In this document: one piece after another, positions 1-7,107 of the stretch
Numbering within the stretch: the stretch's first letter is position 1
Layout: each line of letters starts with the position of its first letter
NCBI GenBank assembly: GCA_003220195.1
Contig: QHRT01000145.1
Coordinates: 9,226-21,527 of the forward strand
DNA length: 12,302 nt
Direction: 5' to 3'
Source: Candidatus Rokuibacteriota bacterium
GTDB lineage: Bacteria > Methylomirabilota > Methylomirabilia > Rokubacteriales > CSP1-6
Translations under genes and position numbers: made by a program
The notes under the pieces: model-generated
What the model was told of the DNA's origin: nothing
Databases searched by the model: none
Seen by the model: only the letters and a program-made list of their open reading frames with translations

Positions 1-63
1 GTGTCGGCAGGGGACATCGATCTGTACTCCGCGGCGGACGAGATCCTGTCGCGGGAGCCATGA
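1..63 (+). CDS. C-terminal end of an upstream gene, possibly MeaB/ArgK-family GTPase (partial)
   Basis: Frame 1 is open from the window edge to a TGA at 61-63 and gives the last 20 residues of a protein, ending SAADEILSREP. The pattern 'G-x-[IL]-D-x-Y-[ST]-A-A-D-x-[IL]-L' resembles the extreme C-terminus of MeaB/ArgK GTPases, which chaperone methylmalonyl-CoA mutase; this is a weak match resting on very few residues. The stop overlaps the start of the next gene as ATGA, so the two are probably translationally coupled and the gene is likely the upstream member of the same operon. The identity is tentative, but that a coding region ends here is likely. Confidence 0.5.
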   Translation: MSAGDIDLYSAADEILSREP

Positions 64-2558
64 ACCTGCGCGGGATCATTGTCGTGCTCGCCGTCGCCGC
101 CAGCCTGGTCGCGGGGTCATCGAGAGCCGGTGGTGGAGCCACCGAGCTCCCGAGCGGGCCCTTCCTCCGGGAGGAGCTCCGGAGCTTCAAGGCGATGGGC
201 AGCGTGCTCTACGTCGCGGCACATCCGGATGACGAGAACACGCGCGTCATCACGTACCTTGCGCGCGGTCGGCGGTACCGGACCGCGTACCTCTCGCTGA
301 CGCGTGGTGACGGGGGACAGAACCTGCTCGGTCCTGAGCTGGGGGAGCTTCTCGGCGTCGCGCGGACGCAGGAGCTGCTCGCGGCCCGGCGCCTCGACGG
401 CGGCCGGCAATATTTCACGCGCGCGAAGGACTTCGGGTTCTCGAAAGACTACCGGGAAACGCTCCGGATCTGGGATCGGCAGGCCGTGCTCGCCGACGTC
501 GTCCGCGTGATCCGGTCGTTCCGGCCGGACGTGATCATCACGCGCTTTTCGCCGGACCCCGGTCCGACGCATGGCCATCACACGGCATCCGCCGTGCTCG
601 CCGTCGAAGCGTTCACGCTCGCTGGCGATCCTCACGCGTTCCCGGAGCAACTGGGGCGGCTCCGCCCGGCCCAGGCGAAACGGATCCTTCACAACATCGG
701 GATCGGCGGCGCCGGAGCCACCGCCGTTCCCACCACGGCCGGCGTGGTGAAACTCGACGTCACGGGCGTGGACCCGGTGCTGGGAGAAACGTTTGCGTCG
801 ATTGCCGCGCGGAGCCGCGCGATGCACAAGACGCAAGGCTTCGGGATGGGTGACGCGCCGCCGCCGCCCGCGTCGCCGATCGAGTCGTTCCGGACGCTCG
901 CGGGCGAGCCCGCCACCGAGGACATTCTCGATGGCGTCGACACGACGTGGAACCGCGTGCCCGAGGGCGCCGAGATCGGCCGCCTGACGGACGAGACGAT
1001 TGCGCGGTTCAACCCGGACGATCCTGCGCAGAGCGTGCCGGCGTTGCTGGCCATCCGCACGCGGCTCTCCGCGTTGCCGCGCGATCCGCTCGTTGACGAC
1101 AAACGTGAGCAGCTCGACCGGATCATCGAGGGATGCCTGGGGCTCGCGGCGAGCACGGAGATGGATCACGCGGAAGTCGTCCCCGGCGAGACGCTGAAGC
1201 TCCGCCACACGGTGAGCGTTCGGTCTACCACTCCGGTCCGATGGATCGCGGTGCGTTACCCGAGTCTCGGGCGCACTCTGCCGATCAACGTCGAGCTCAA
1301 CGCTCCTGGATCCCTCGTGCGAGAGGACGCGCGTAAGCTCCCGGCGAGGACACTCCCGAGTCAGCCGTACTGGTTACGCCAGCGAGGCACTTCCGGCATG
1401 TCCGACGTGGAGGACGCCAGGCTCATCGGGCTCCCCGACGATCCTCCCGTGGTTCCGGTCGAGCACGTCGTCGAAGTCGGCGGTCAGACACTGGTCGTTG
1501 CCGGAGAGCCGACGCCAGCGCCGGCGTCCGCGAACGAACCCCGCCGGGCGCGGTTGATGGTGATTCCGCCCGTGTCGCTGCGGTTCGCATCGGGTGTGCA
1601 GCTGTTCGCGCCGGGTGCGGCGCGTCCGGTGACCGTCGAGCTCACCGCGGCGCGCGCGGGTGGCGCCGGCACCGTGCGGTTGGAAGCCCCGACCGATTGG
1701 CGAGTGAGTCCTCCGTCACGGTCATTTCGTCTGCGCGAAGCCGGCGAACGGTTGCGCGTCACGTTCATGGTCACCGCGCCGGCTTCGAGCGCGACCGCGA
1801 CGCTCGGCGCGAGCGTGCGCGTGAACGGAACGCGCTTCTGGACCCGGCGCATCGAGCTTCGCTACGAGCACATCCCGTTTCAGCTCGTTCAGCCGGCCGC
1901 GACGCTCAAAGCGCTGTCCCTTGACCTCTCGACTCGCGGCCAGCACGTCGGGTACGTCACGGGGGCGGGCGACGACGTGGCGGACGCGCTCGAGCAGATG
2001 GGCTATCGGGTCACGCTGTTGTCGGTCGCGGACGTCACCGCGGACAGGCTGCGCGATCTCGATGCTGTCGTGATCGGCATCCGAGCGTTCGACACCCGGC
2101 CGGACCTCTCGACGCACCTGCTGACGCTCTTCGCGTACGTCGAGGCCGGGGGAACGCTGATCGCGCAGTACAACCGCGCCGAGGGCCTGGGCGAGAGCTG
2201 GATGGCGCCGTTTCGGCTGCACATCTCGCGAGACCGCGTGACGGACGAGGACGCGCCGGTGACGTTCCTCGCACCCGATCACCCGGCATTGACCACGCCG
2301 AATCGGATCACCGCGGCGGACTTCGCGGGCTGGGTGCAGGAGCGCGGCCTCTACTTCCCGGACCGGTGGGACGACCGCTTCACGGCGGTGGTCGCTTCTG
2401 CGGACCCGGGGGAGGCTCCGCTGCGTGGCGGTCTGCTCGTGGCTCGACACGGGCAAGGGTACTTCGTCTACACGAGTCTCGCGTGGTTCCGACAGCTTCC
2501 CGAAGGCGTGCCCGGCGCGTATCGGCTGTTCGCGAATCTCGTCTCGCTGGGCAAGTGA
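60..2558 (+). CDS. Secreted multidomain PIG-L family deacetylase (832 aa)
   Basis: This is a large exported protein with an N-terminal PIG-L (LmbE-like) Zn-dependent N-deacetylase domain. Residues 1-23 form a signal peptide with a hydrophobic core (GIIVVLAVAASLVAG). The catalytic AHPDDE motif is at 54-59 and the second metal-binding motif, HGHH, at 171-174, so the active site looks intact. Residues about 340-610 resemble beta-rich domains found in extracytoplasmic enzymes. Residues about 625-760 read as a Rossmann/GATase-1-like domain (GQHVGYVTGAGDDV, then DAVVIGIRAFDTR). PIG-L enzymes usually have 220-300 residues, but long secreted forms with this C-terminal domain occur in Acidobacteria and Bacteroidetes. 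ATG 60 overlaps the upstream stop and follows GGGAG at 53-57. The small membrane protein and symporter downstream suggest the enzyme makes a product that is then imported. The substrate is unknown; an N-acetylated amino sugar or thiol conjugate is inference. Confidence 0.85.
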   Translation: MNLRGIIVVLAVAASLVAGSSRAGGGATELPSGPFLREELRSFKAMGSVLYVAAHPDDENTRVITYLARGRRYRTAYLSLTRGDGGQNLLGPELGELLGVARTQELLAARRLDGGRQYFTRAKDFGFSKDYRETLRIWDRQAVLADVVRVIRSFRPDVIITRFSPDPGPTHGHHTASAVLAVEAFTLAGDPHAFPEQLGRLRPAQAKRILHNIGIGGAGATAVPTTAGVVKLDVTGVDPVLGETFASIAARSRAMHKTQGFGMGDAPPPPASPIESFRTLAGEPATEDILDGVDTTWNRVPEGAEIGRLTDETIARFNPDDPAQSVPALLAIRTRLSALPRDPLVDDKREQLDRIIEGCLGLAASTEMDHAEVVPGETLKLRHTVSVRSTTPVRWIAVRYPSLGRTLPINVELNAPGSLVREDARKLPARTLPSQPYWLRQRGTSGMSDVEDARLIGLPDDPPVVPVEHVVEVGGQTLVVAGEPTPAPASANEPRRARLMVIPPVSLRFASGVQLFAPGAARPVTVELTAARAGGAGTVRLEAPTDWRVSPPSRSFRLREAGERLRVTFMVTAPASSATATLGASVRVNGTRFWTRRIELRYEHIPFQLVQPAATLKALSLDLSTRGQHVGYVTGAGDDVADALEQMGYRVTLLSVADVTADRLRDLDAVVIGIRAFDTRPDLSTHLLTLFAYVEAGGTLIAQYNRAEGLGESWMAPFRLHISRDRVTDEDAPVTFLAPDHPALTTPNRITAADFAGWVQERGLYFPDRWDDRFTAVVASADPGEAPLRGGLLVARHGQGYFVYTSLAWFRQLPEGVPGAYRLFANLVSLGK

Positions 2559-2707
2559 GCCCTGCGCTGCCGCCCGACCCGCCGTCCGACGTCGAGCCGC
2601 CCGGCCTGCCCGGGTTCCGCTCGTGGCGCGCGGTGTACGTCTTCGTCCTGGGATGGTTCGTCCTGGTCGTCGTCTTCCTCGCGCTCTTCATGCGGATCTT
2701 CTCGTGA
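2555..2707 (+). CDS. Small single-span membrane protein, probable symporter accessory subunit (50 aa)
   Basis: GTG 2555 overlaps the TGA of the PIG-L gene as GTGA, and its own TGA (2705-2707) overlaps the GTG start of the symporter in the same way. The product has a Pro-rich N-terminal segment (residues 1-20, including DPPSDVEPPGLPG), then FRSWRAVY, then one strongly hydrophobic helix of about 20 residues (VFVLGWFVLVVVFLALFM), ending RIFS. Start/stop overlap on both sides and one clear transmembrane helix support a real gene. It does not look like an out-of-frame shadow, because it fills the gap between the two larger genes exactly. Small one-helix partners are known for some Na+-coupled transporters, so a stabilising or regulatory subunit of the next gene's product is a reasonable inference. 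I do not recognise a named family with certainty. Confidence 0.75.
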   Translation: MSPALPPDPPSDVEPPGLPGFRSWRAVYVFVLGWFVLVVVFLALFMRIFS

Positions 2708-4704
2708 ACGTCGTTGACTGGGTCGTCCTGGTCGGCACGATGGTCGGCATCGCCACGTACGGGGCGTGGCGCACGCGGCACATCCGGAGCCTGAACACGT
2801 ATCTCAGAGGACACCGGTCCACGGGCTGGGGCACGATCGGTCTCTCCGTGATGGCGACCCAGGCGAGCGCGATCACCTATCTCTCCATCCCGGGGCAGGG
2901 CTTCGAGAGCGGGATCGGGTTCGTGCAGAACTATTTCGGCTTGCCACTCGCGCTCGTCATCGTGTGTGCCGTGTTCCTTCCCATGTACCGGCGGCCCGGC
3001 GTGTACACCGCGTACGAGTTCCTGGGGCGCCGGTTCGACCAGAAGACGCGGCTCCTCGGCGCCGGACTCTTTCTGCTGCAACGAGGGCTCGCCACGGGCG
3101 TGACGATCTATGCGCCCGCGATCATCCTGTCGGCCGTGCTCGGCTGGCGGCTCGACCTGATCGTCGTGTTCACTGGACTTCTGGTCATCCTCTACACGGT
3201 GATGGGCGGCAGCGAAGCCGTGAGCCTGACGCACAAGTGGCAGATGGCGGTGATCTTCTGCGGGATGATGACCGCGGTGATCGTCTTGCTCGCCCGCTTG
3301 CCGGACGGGCTCGGGTTTGGCGGCGCGGCGCACGTCGCCGGAGCGCTCGGCAAGCTGAACGGGGTGGACGTGTCGCTCGATCCGAAACGGCGCTATACGC
3401 TCTGGACCGGCCTCTTCGGCGGGCTCTTCCTTTCGCTCTCCTATTTCGGGACCGACCAGTCGCAGGTGCAGCGGTACATCGCGGGCGACTCCCTGCGTGA
3501 AAGCCGCCTCGGGCTCATGTTCAACGCGATGGTGAAGATCCCGATGCAGTTCGTCATTCTCTTGATCGGCGCGCTGCTGTTCGTGTTCTACCAGGTCATC
3601 GGCCCGCCGGTCTTCTTCAACCAGGCCGAGTGGCAGCGTCACGCGCGCGGGCCGGATGCCGGAGCGTTTGTCGAGGTCGAGGCGCGCCATGCGGTGGCGA
3701 CGAAGGACACGCGGGAGGCGATCAGCGCGTGGCTGGAGGCGCGTGCGACCGGGGATGCGGCCGCCGAAGCCACCACCCGCGCCGCCATGGTCGACGCGCA
3801 CCGCAAGAGCACCGCGCTTCGTGCCGAGGCCAAAAAGGTGCTCGTGGCGGCCGATCCGCGCGCGAAGACGAAAGACTCGGACTACGTCTTCATCACCTTC
3901 ATCCTGACGCAATTGCCGCACGGCGCGATCGGCCTGCTCGTCGCGGTGATGTTCGCGGCGGCGCTGTCGTCGAAGGCGGCCGAGTTGAACGCGCTCGGGA
4001 CCACGACCACCATCGACTTCTGGCGGCATCTTCGCCCGCTCGCCGCGGCCGACGAGGCGCGCAACGTCCGCGTGGCCAAGCGTTTTACCGCGCTCTGGGG
4101 CGTCTTCGCCGTGGCGTTCGCGCTGTTCGCCGGCTTCGCCGAGAACCTGATCGAGGCCATCAACATCCTGGGCTCGATCTTCTACGGGGTCGTGCTCGGG
4201 ATCTTCCTGGTGGCGTTCTTCCTCCGGAGGGTCGGGGGCAATGCCGTGTTCTTCGCGGCGGTCGGCGCCCAGGCGCTGGTGATCGTGATGTACTTCTCCC
4301 TCGACATCGGCTACCTCTGGTACAACCTGATCGGCTGTGCCGCGTGCATCGTGCTGAGTGCACTGCTGCAACGACTCCTGGGATCGATGGCGGCATCGCC
4401 TTCGGCCAGCAGCCGTGCGGATTCTTTCCCAGGCGCTTCCTCGTCGCCAAGATGCGCACCGCGCGCCGGCTCCAGGCGGAGCTGGGCGGACGCATCGTGT
4501 TCTTCTGCCACGACAGCGATCACGATCCGCGCGAGACCCGCACGATCGTCCGTCATCGCGCGACGGGCGAGCGCGCGTGCCTCAACTTCGCGGTCGGCTC
4601 GAAGGTTCAACGGAAATTCTCGCCGCTCTACGTCAAGCAGATCGCCCCCGACTGGCATGAGCGAACGACGCGACAATTGCCGAATTACGTGGAACGCCCC
4701 TTGA
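2704..4704 (+). CDS. Sodium:solute symporter (SSS/SLC5 family), C-terminal frame unusually extended
   Basis: This is an integral membrane Na+-coupled transporter. From GTG 2704 the product starts with a hydrophobic helix (VVDWVVLVGTMVGIATYGAW) and contains about a dozen transmembrane segments. Residues 168-180 carry the SSS-type signature GGSEAVSLTHKWQ. Other core stretches include YLSIPGQGFESGIGF and ALSSKAAELNALGTTTTIDF. Residues about 306-393 are a charged Ala/Arg/Glu-rich insert between helices, which is unusual for SLC5 in general. The recognisable transporter ends at LLQRLLG near residue 560 (base 4383). The frame then stays open to a TGA at 4702-4704, adding about 106 Ser/Arg/Ala-rich residues that read like out-of-frame translation of the next gene. 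A frameshift, an error or a lost stop near 4360-4400 is therefore likely, and the true end is uncertain. The substrate is unknown; linkage to a deacetylase and to bacillithiol genes suggests an amino sugar or thiol-related solute. Confidence 0.85.
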   Translation: MNVVDWVVLVGTMVGIATYGAWRTRHIRSLNTYLRGHRSTGWGTIGLSVMATQASAITYLSIPGQGFESGIGFVQNYFGLPLALVIVCAVFLPMYRRPGVYTAYEFLGRRFDQKTRLLGAGLFLLQRGLATGVTIYAPAIILSAVLGWRLDLIVVFTGLLVILYTVMGGSEAVSLTHKWQMAVIFCGMMTAVIVLLARLPDGLGFGGAAHVAGALGKLNGVDVSLDPKRRYTLWTGLFGGLFLSLSYFGTDQSQVQRYIAGDSLRESRLGLMFNAMVKIPMQFVILLIGALLFVFYQVIGPPVFFNQAEWQRHARGPDAGAFVEVEARHAVATKDTREAISAWLEARATGDAAAEATTRAAMVDAHRKSTALRAEAKKVLVAADPRAKTKDSDYVFITFILTQLPHGAIGLLVAVMFAAALSSKAAELNALGTTTTIDFWRHLRPLAAADEARNVRVAKRFTALWGVFAVAFALFAGFAENLIEAINILGSIFYGVVLGIFLVAFFLRRVGGNAVFFAAVGAQALVIVMYFSLDIGYLWYNLIGCAACIVLSALLQRLLGSMAASPSASSRADSFPGASSSPRCAPRAGSRRSWADASCSSATTAITIRARPARSSVIARRASARASTSRSARRFNGNSRRSTSSRSPPTGMSERRDNCRITWNAP

Positions 4705-5153
4705 CCGAGCTGTTCCGCGCGACGACGGCGAAGACGGTCGCCGACTTCTGCCTGGAGATGTATCGCGGCATGGGCCTGCTCGACGGGATGGAGGTCGTCC
4801 GCTCGAGTGACCCGACGATCCGGCGCCGCGCGTGCTCCGTGGACGACTTCTTCGTCGACGTGCCGTACTCCGGCGAAATCGTCCGCGCCCGGGCGCGTGA
4901 GGGAAGGCTCGAGCTGCATGCGGGTGGCGACGCCTTCGTGAGCGTGCCGGCGATCCCCGTCACGCGGGAGCAGATCAGCCCGGCACGGGACACGCGGCTC
5001 CGGTGGATGCAGTCGGTCCTGCACTGCACGCATTACGTGACCGGGGCAGGGGAGCAAGCCTATCTGCGTCCGGAGGAAGCGCCGGGAATCACGTACGTGG
5101 CCCGAGACGAGATCGATCGCTCCGATGAAGCCTATACCGACCTCCCCGCCTGA
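4344..5153 (+). CDS. bshC: Compact BshC-like protein, putative bacillithiol cysteine-adding enzyme (269 aa)
   Basis: BshC is the proposed last enzyme of bacillithiol synthesis, adding cysteine to glucosaminyl-malate. Residues 21-23 are GQQ, followed by PCGFFPRRFLVAK and then HDSDHDPRET at 56-65; these match the BshC core pattern of GQQ, a downstream Lys and an EDHD-type motif. Residues 211-240 (ISPARDTRLRWMQ, then YVTGAGEQAYL) match the family's SPN...LRP...Q...YVGGPGE.AY block. Typical BshC has about 500-540 residues, with an N-terminal segment before GQQ and a C-terminal coiled coil; both are missing or very short here. The start is uncertain. GTG 4344 is the best in-frame choice that keeps GQQ; ATG 4452 would remove it. 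A one-base insertion near 4390 would instead place ATG 4387 in frame. No good ribosome binding site is visible. The neighbours bshB1 and bshA strongly support the role. The family is recognised by remote motif match, not by overall length. Confidence 0.75.
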   Translation: MHRAECTAATTPGIDGGIAFGQQPCGFFPRRFLVAKMRTARRLQAELGGRIVFFCHDSDHDPRETRTIVRHRATGERACLNFAVGSKVQRKFSPLYVKQIAPDWHERTTRQLPNYVERPLTELFRATTAKTVADFCLEMYRGMGLLDGMEVVRSSDPTIRRRACSVDDFFVDVPYSGEIVRARAREGRLELHAGGDAFVSVPAIPVTREQISPARDTRLRWMQSVLHCTHYVTGAGEQAYLRPEEAPGITYVARDEIDRSDEAYTDLPA

Positions 5154-5862
5154 CGCGCCGGCGCTGCTGGCGTTCGGCGCTCATCCGGACGACATCGAGC
5201 TCGGGTGCGGCGGCGTCATCGCGCAGGAGACGCGCGCCGGGCACGCCGCGCATCTCGTCGTCTGCTCGCGTGGTGAGGCGGCGACGCACGGCCGGCCGGA
5301 CGACCGCGTGCTCGAGGCCCGCCGCGGCGCGGCCCTGCTCGGCGCGACGATCGAGTTCGTCGAGCTGGCGGGAGACGCGCATCTCGAAATCAGCGTGGCG
5401 CACGCGATCACCCTCGCGTCGGTCCTGCGCCGCCTGCGTCCGCGCATCGTCCTGGCCCCGAGCCCCGGAGAAAATCAGCATCCCGATCATTCACGCCTCG
5501 GACGACTGGTGCGCGACGCCGCGCGCCTGGCCCGATTCGGTGGCATCGAGGAGCTGAGGCCGTGGCCGCCACACGCCATCGCCCAGCTGCTCTTCTACGC
5601 GTTGACGCGTGAATCCGAACCCGACCATACGTCTGCCGTGCTCGTGGACATCTCGAGTCCCGAGATCATCGCCGCGTGGGTCGCCGCGATGGAAGCGCAC
5701 GCCTCGCAGACGAACGCCCGCCGGTACGTCGACGTTCAGCTGGCCCGGGCCCGGCTTCACGGACTCGGCGCCTCCGTCGAGTATGCCGCCGCGCTGTTTC
5801 CGGCCGAGCCGCTGGTCTTCGACTCGCTCTTGCAACTCGGGCGCGGCGCGCGGGGATTCTGA
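5125..5862 (+). CDS. bshB1: Bacillithiol biosynthesis deacetylase BshB1 (PIG-L family, 245 aa)
   Basis: This cytoplasmic Zn-dependent deacetylase removes acetate from GlcNAc-malate to give GlcN-malate, the second step of bacillithiol synthesis. AHPDD is at residues 19-23 (metal ligands H20 and D23, catalytic D22), and HPDH at 119-122 gives the third ligand, H122. The C-terminal part has the BshB1-type pattern AHASQ (191-195), a segment ARARLHG (207-213) and ASVEYAAALF (216-225), like the SQ...AR...G..GVEYAE.F block of Bacillus BshB1. That pattern separates it from general LmbE proteins and from the long secreted PIG-L gene at 60-2558. Its length is normal. ATG 5125 overlaps the 3' end of the bshC-like gene by 29 bases, and its TGA directly abuts the ATG of bshA, so co-translation within one operon is likely. 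Confidence 0.9.
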   Translation: MKPIPTSPPDAPALLAFGAHPDDIELGCGGVIAQETRAGHAAHLVVCSRGEAATHGRPDDRVLEARRGAALLGATIEFVELAGDAHLEISVAHAITLASVLRRLRPRIVLAPSPGENQHPDHSRLGRLVRDAARLARFGGIEELRPWPPHAIAQLLFYALTRESEPDHTSAVLVDISSPEIIAAWVAAMEAHASQTNARRYVDVQLARARLHGLGASVEYAAALFPAEPLVFDSLLQLGRGARGF

Positions 5863-6996
5863 ATGCCTGCGCGCGACCCCCTCCGCATCGGGATCACCTG
5901 CTATCCGTCCGTCGGCGGCAGCGGAACGCTGGCCACCGCACTGGGGGAGGACCTTGCGAGTCGCGGGCACGAGGTGCACTTCATCAGCTACGAGCGGCCG
6001 TTTCGTCTGGCCGCCGGCCGGCCGCGGCTCCATTTCCATCCGGTCCAGATCAACGACTACCCGCTGTTCAGGTTTCCCGACTACACGTTGCCGCTTTCGG
6101 TGCGCATGGCCGAAGTCAGCCGCGACCACCGGCTGGACGTGCTGCACGTCCACTACGCGGTGCCGCACGCCACCGCCGCCATCCTGGCCCGGGCGATGGT
6201 CGAGCCCGGCCGCCAGCCGCGCGTCGTGACGACGTTACACGGGACCGACACGACGCTGCTCGGCTACGACACGGGCTACGCTCCGGCGATCCGGTACGCG
6301 CTCGGCTGTTCGGACGCGGTCACGGCGGTGTCGGACGCGCTCAGGCGGGAGACCGCGCGTGTGTTCGACTTCGAAGGCCCGATCGACGTCATCCACAATT
6401 TTTTCGCGCCGCGACCGCCGCGCCGCTCGGCCGACGACGTGCGTCGGGAGCTGGGTCTCGGAACGGAGCTCGTCGTCGTGCACTCATCCAATCTGCGCCC
6501 GGGGAAGCGCGTCGACTTGCTGCTGGAGACCGTGGCCCGGGTCCGCGCGCGCGACGCGTTCAAGCTCCTCGTTCTGGCGGGAGAGCCATTCGCGCCGTTC
6601 GCCGAGCAGGTCGGAAGGCTCGGCCTGACGGATCGCGTCCTGGTCCGCGAGAAAGTGGACGGCATCGAGGACTATCTCCAGATCGCCGACGTCGGCCTCT
6701 ACACGTCGGAGGCGGAGAGCTTCTGTCTCAGCATCCTCGAAGCGATGTGGTTCGGGTGCCCGAGCGTCTCGACCCGCGTCGGCGGCATCCCGGAAGTGGT
6801 CGAAGACAACCGGAGCGGCCTGCTCGTTCCATCTGGCGACGTCGCCGCGCTGGCCGAGGCGCTCGAGACGCTGATCCGCGACGAAGCCCGGCGGAGCGCG
6901 CTCGGCCGGGAGGCGCGGCAGCGAGCACGGGACTGTTTTTCCGCCGACGTGATCGTGCCGCGGTACGAAACGCTCTACCGGCGCCTGTGTCGATAA
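5863..6996 (+). CDS. bshA: N-acetyl-alpha-D-glucosaminyl L-malate synthase BshA (GT4 family, 377 aa)
   Basis: BshA transfers GlcNAc from UDP-GlcNAc to L-malate, the first step of bacillithiol synthesis. The sequence follows Bacillus BshA closely over its whole length: IGITCYPSVGGSGTLATALG at 9-28, HVHYAVPH at 95-102, TTLHGTD at 123-129 followed by LLGYD, the HNFF segment at 178-181, SNLRPGKR at 209-216, and VGGIPEVVEDNRSG near 307-319. The GT4 EX7E motif runs from E285 to E293 within SEAESFCLSILEAM. Bacillus has Gly where this protein has C288 (SFC for SFG), a small difference. The length is typical. The ATG follows the bshB1 TGA without a gap. No clear terminator follows the TAA; a 111-base gap separates it from the DinB-like gene. 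Confidence 0.95.
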   Translation: MPARDPLRIGITCYPSVGGSGTLATALGEDLASRGHEVHFISYERPFRLAAGRPRLHFHPVQINDYPLFRFPDYTLPLSVRMAEVSRDHRLDVLHVHYAVPHATAAILARAMVEPGRQPRVVTTLHGTDTTLLGYDTGYAPAIRYALGCSDAVTAVSDALRRETARVFDFEGPIDVIHNFFAPRPPRRSADDVRRELGLGTELVVVHSSNLRPGKRVDLLLETVARVRARDAFKLLVLAGEPFAPFAEQVGRLGLTDRVLVREKVDGIEDYLQIADVGLYTSEAESFCLSILEAMWFGCPSVSTRVGGIPEVVEDNRSGLLVPSGDVAALAEALETLIRDEARRSALGREARQRARDCFSADVIVPRYETLYRRLCR

Positions 6997-7017
6997 TGGC
7001 GCCCGCGCACGTCATGG

Positions 7018-7025
7018 AAGGAGGT
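7018..7025 (+). other. Perfect anti-Shine-Dalgarno match without a nearby start codon
   Basis: AAGGAGGT occurs in the bshA-DinB gap, but no ATG, GTG or TTG lies at the usual 5-10 base distance downstream. The DinB-like gene has its own site (GGGAGG) further on. It could be chance, the remnant of a lost gene start, or a ribosome standby site. I assign no function. Confidence 0.3.
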
Positions 7026-7107
7026 CGCGCGGGGGAACGGGACAGCGTCGCCTCGACGAGGAGAGAAACGGATCACGAGCGGAGATCAACCGAAAGGGAG
7101 GTTCGAC

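Noticed and set aside
117..1208. 363-codon open frame on the minus strand
   Set aside because: It is opposite the well-supported PIG-L domain with its intact AHPDDE and HGHH motifs; the antisense product is Arg-rich and unrecognisable.
3630..4343. Upstream part of the frame that later encodes the BshC-like protein
   Set aside because: Before 4344 this frame overlaps the symporter and reads as Arg/Gly-rich shadow sequence. BshC-like motifs appear only from about 4398, so I did not extend the gene upstream.
2380..4371. 663-codon open frame on the minus strand
   Set aside because: It lies opposite the end of the PIG-L gene, the small membrane protein and the symporter. Its product is rich in Arg, His, Glu and Asp with no fold-like pattern, as expected from antisense reading of GC-rich coding DNA.
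4360..4400. Programmed ribosomal frameshift joining symporter and BshC
   Set aside because: No X-XXY-YYZ slippery heptamer is visible in the right frame, and the two proteins have no obvious need to be fused. An indel or lost stop is simpler.
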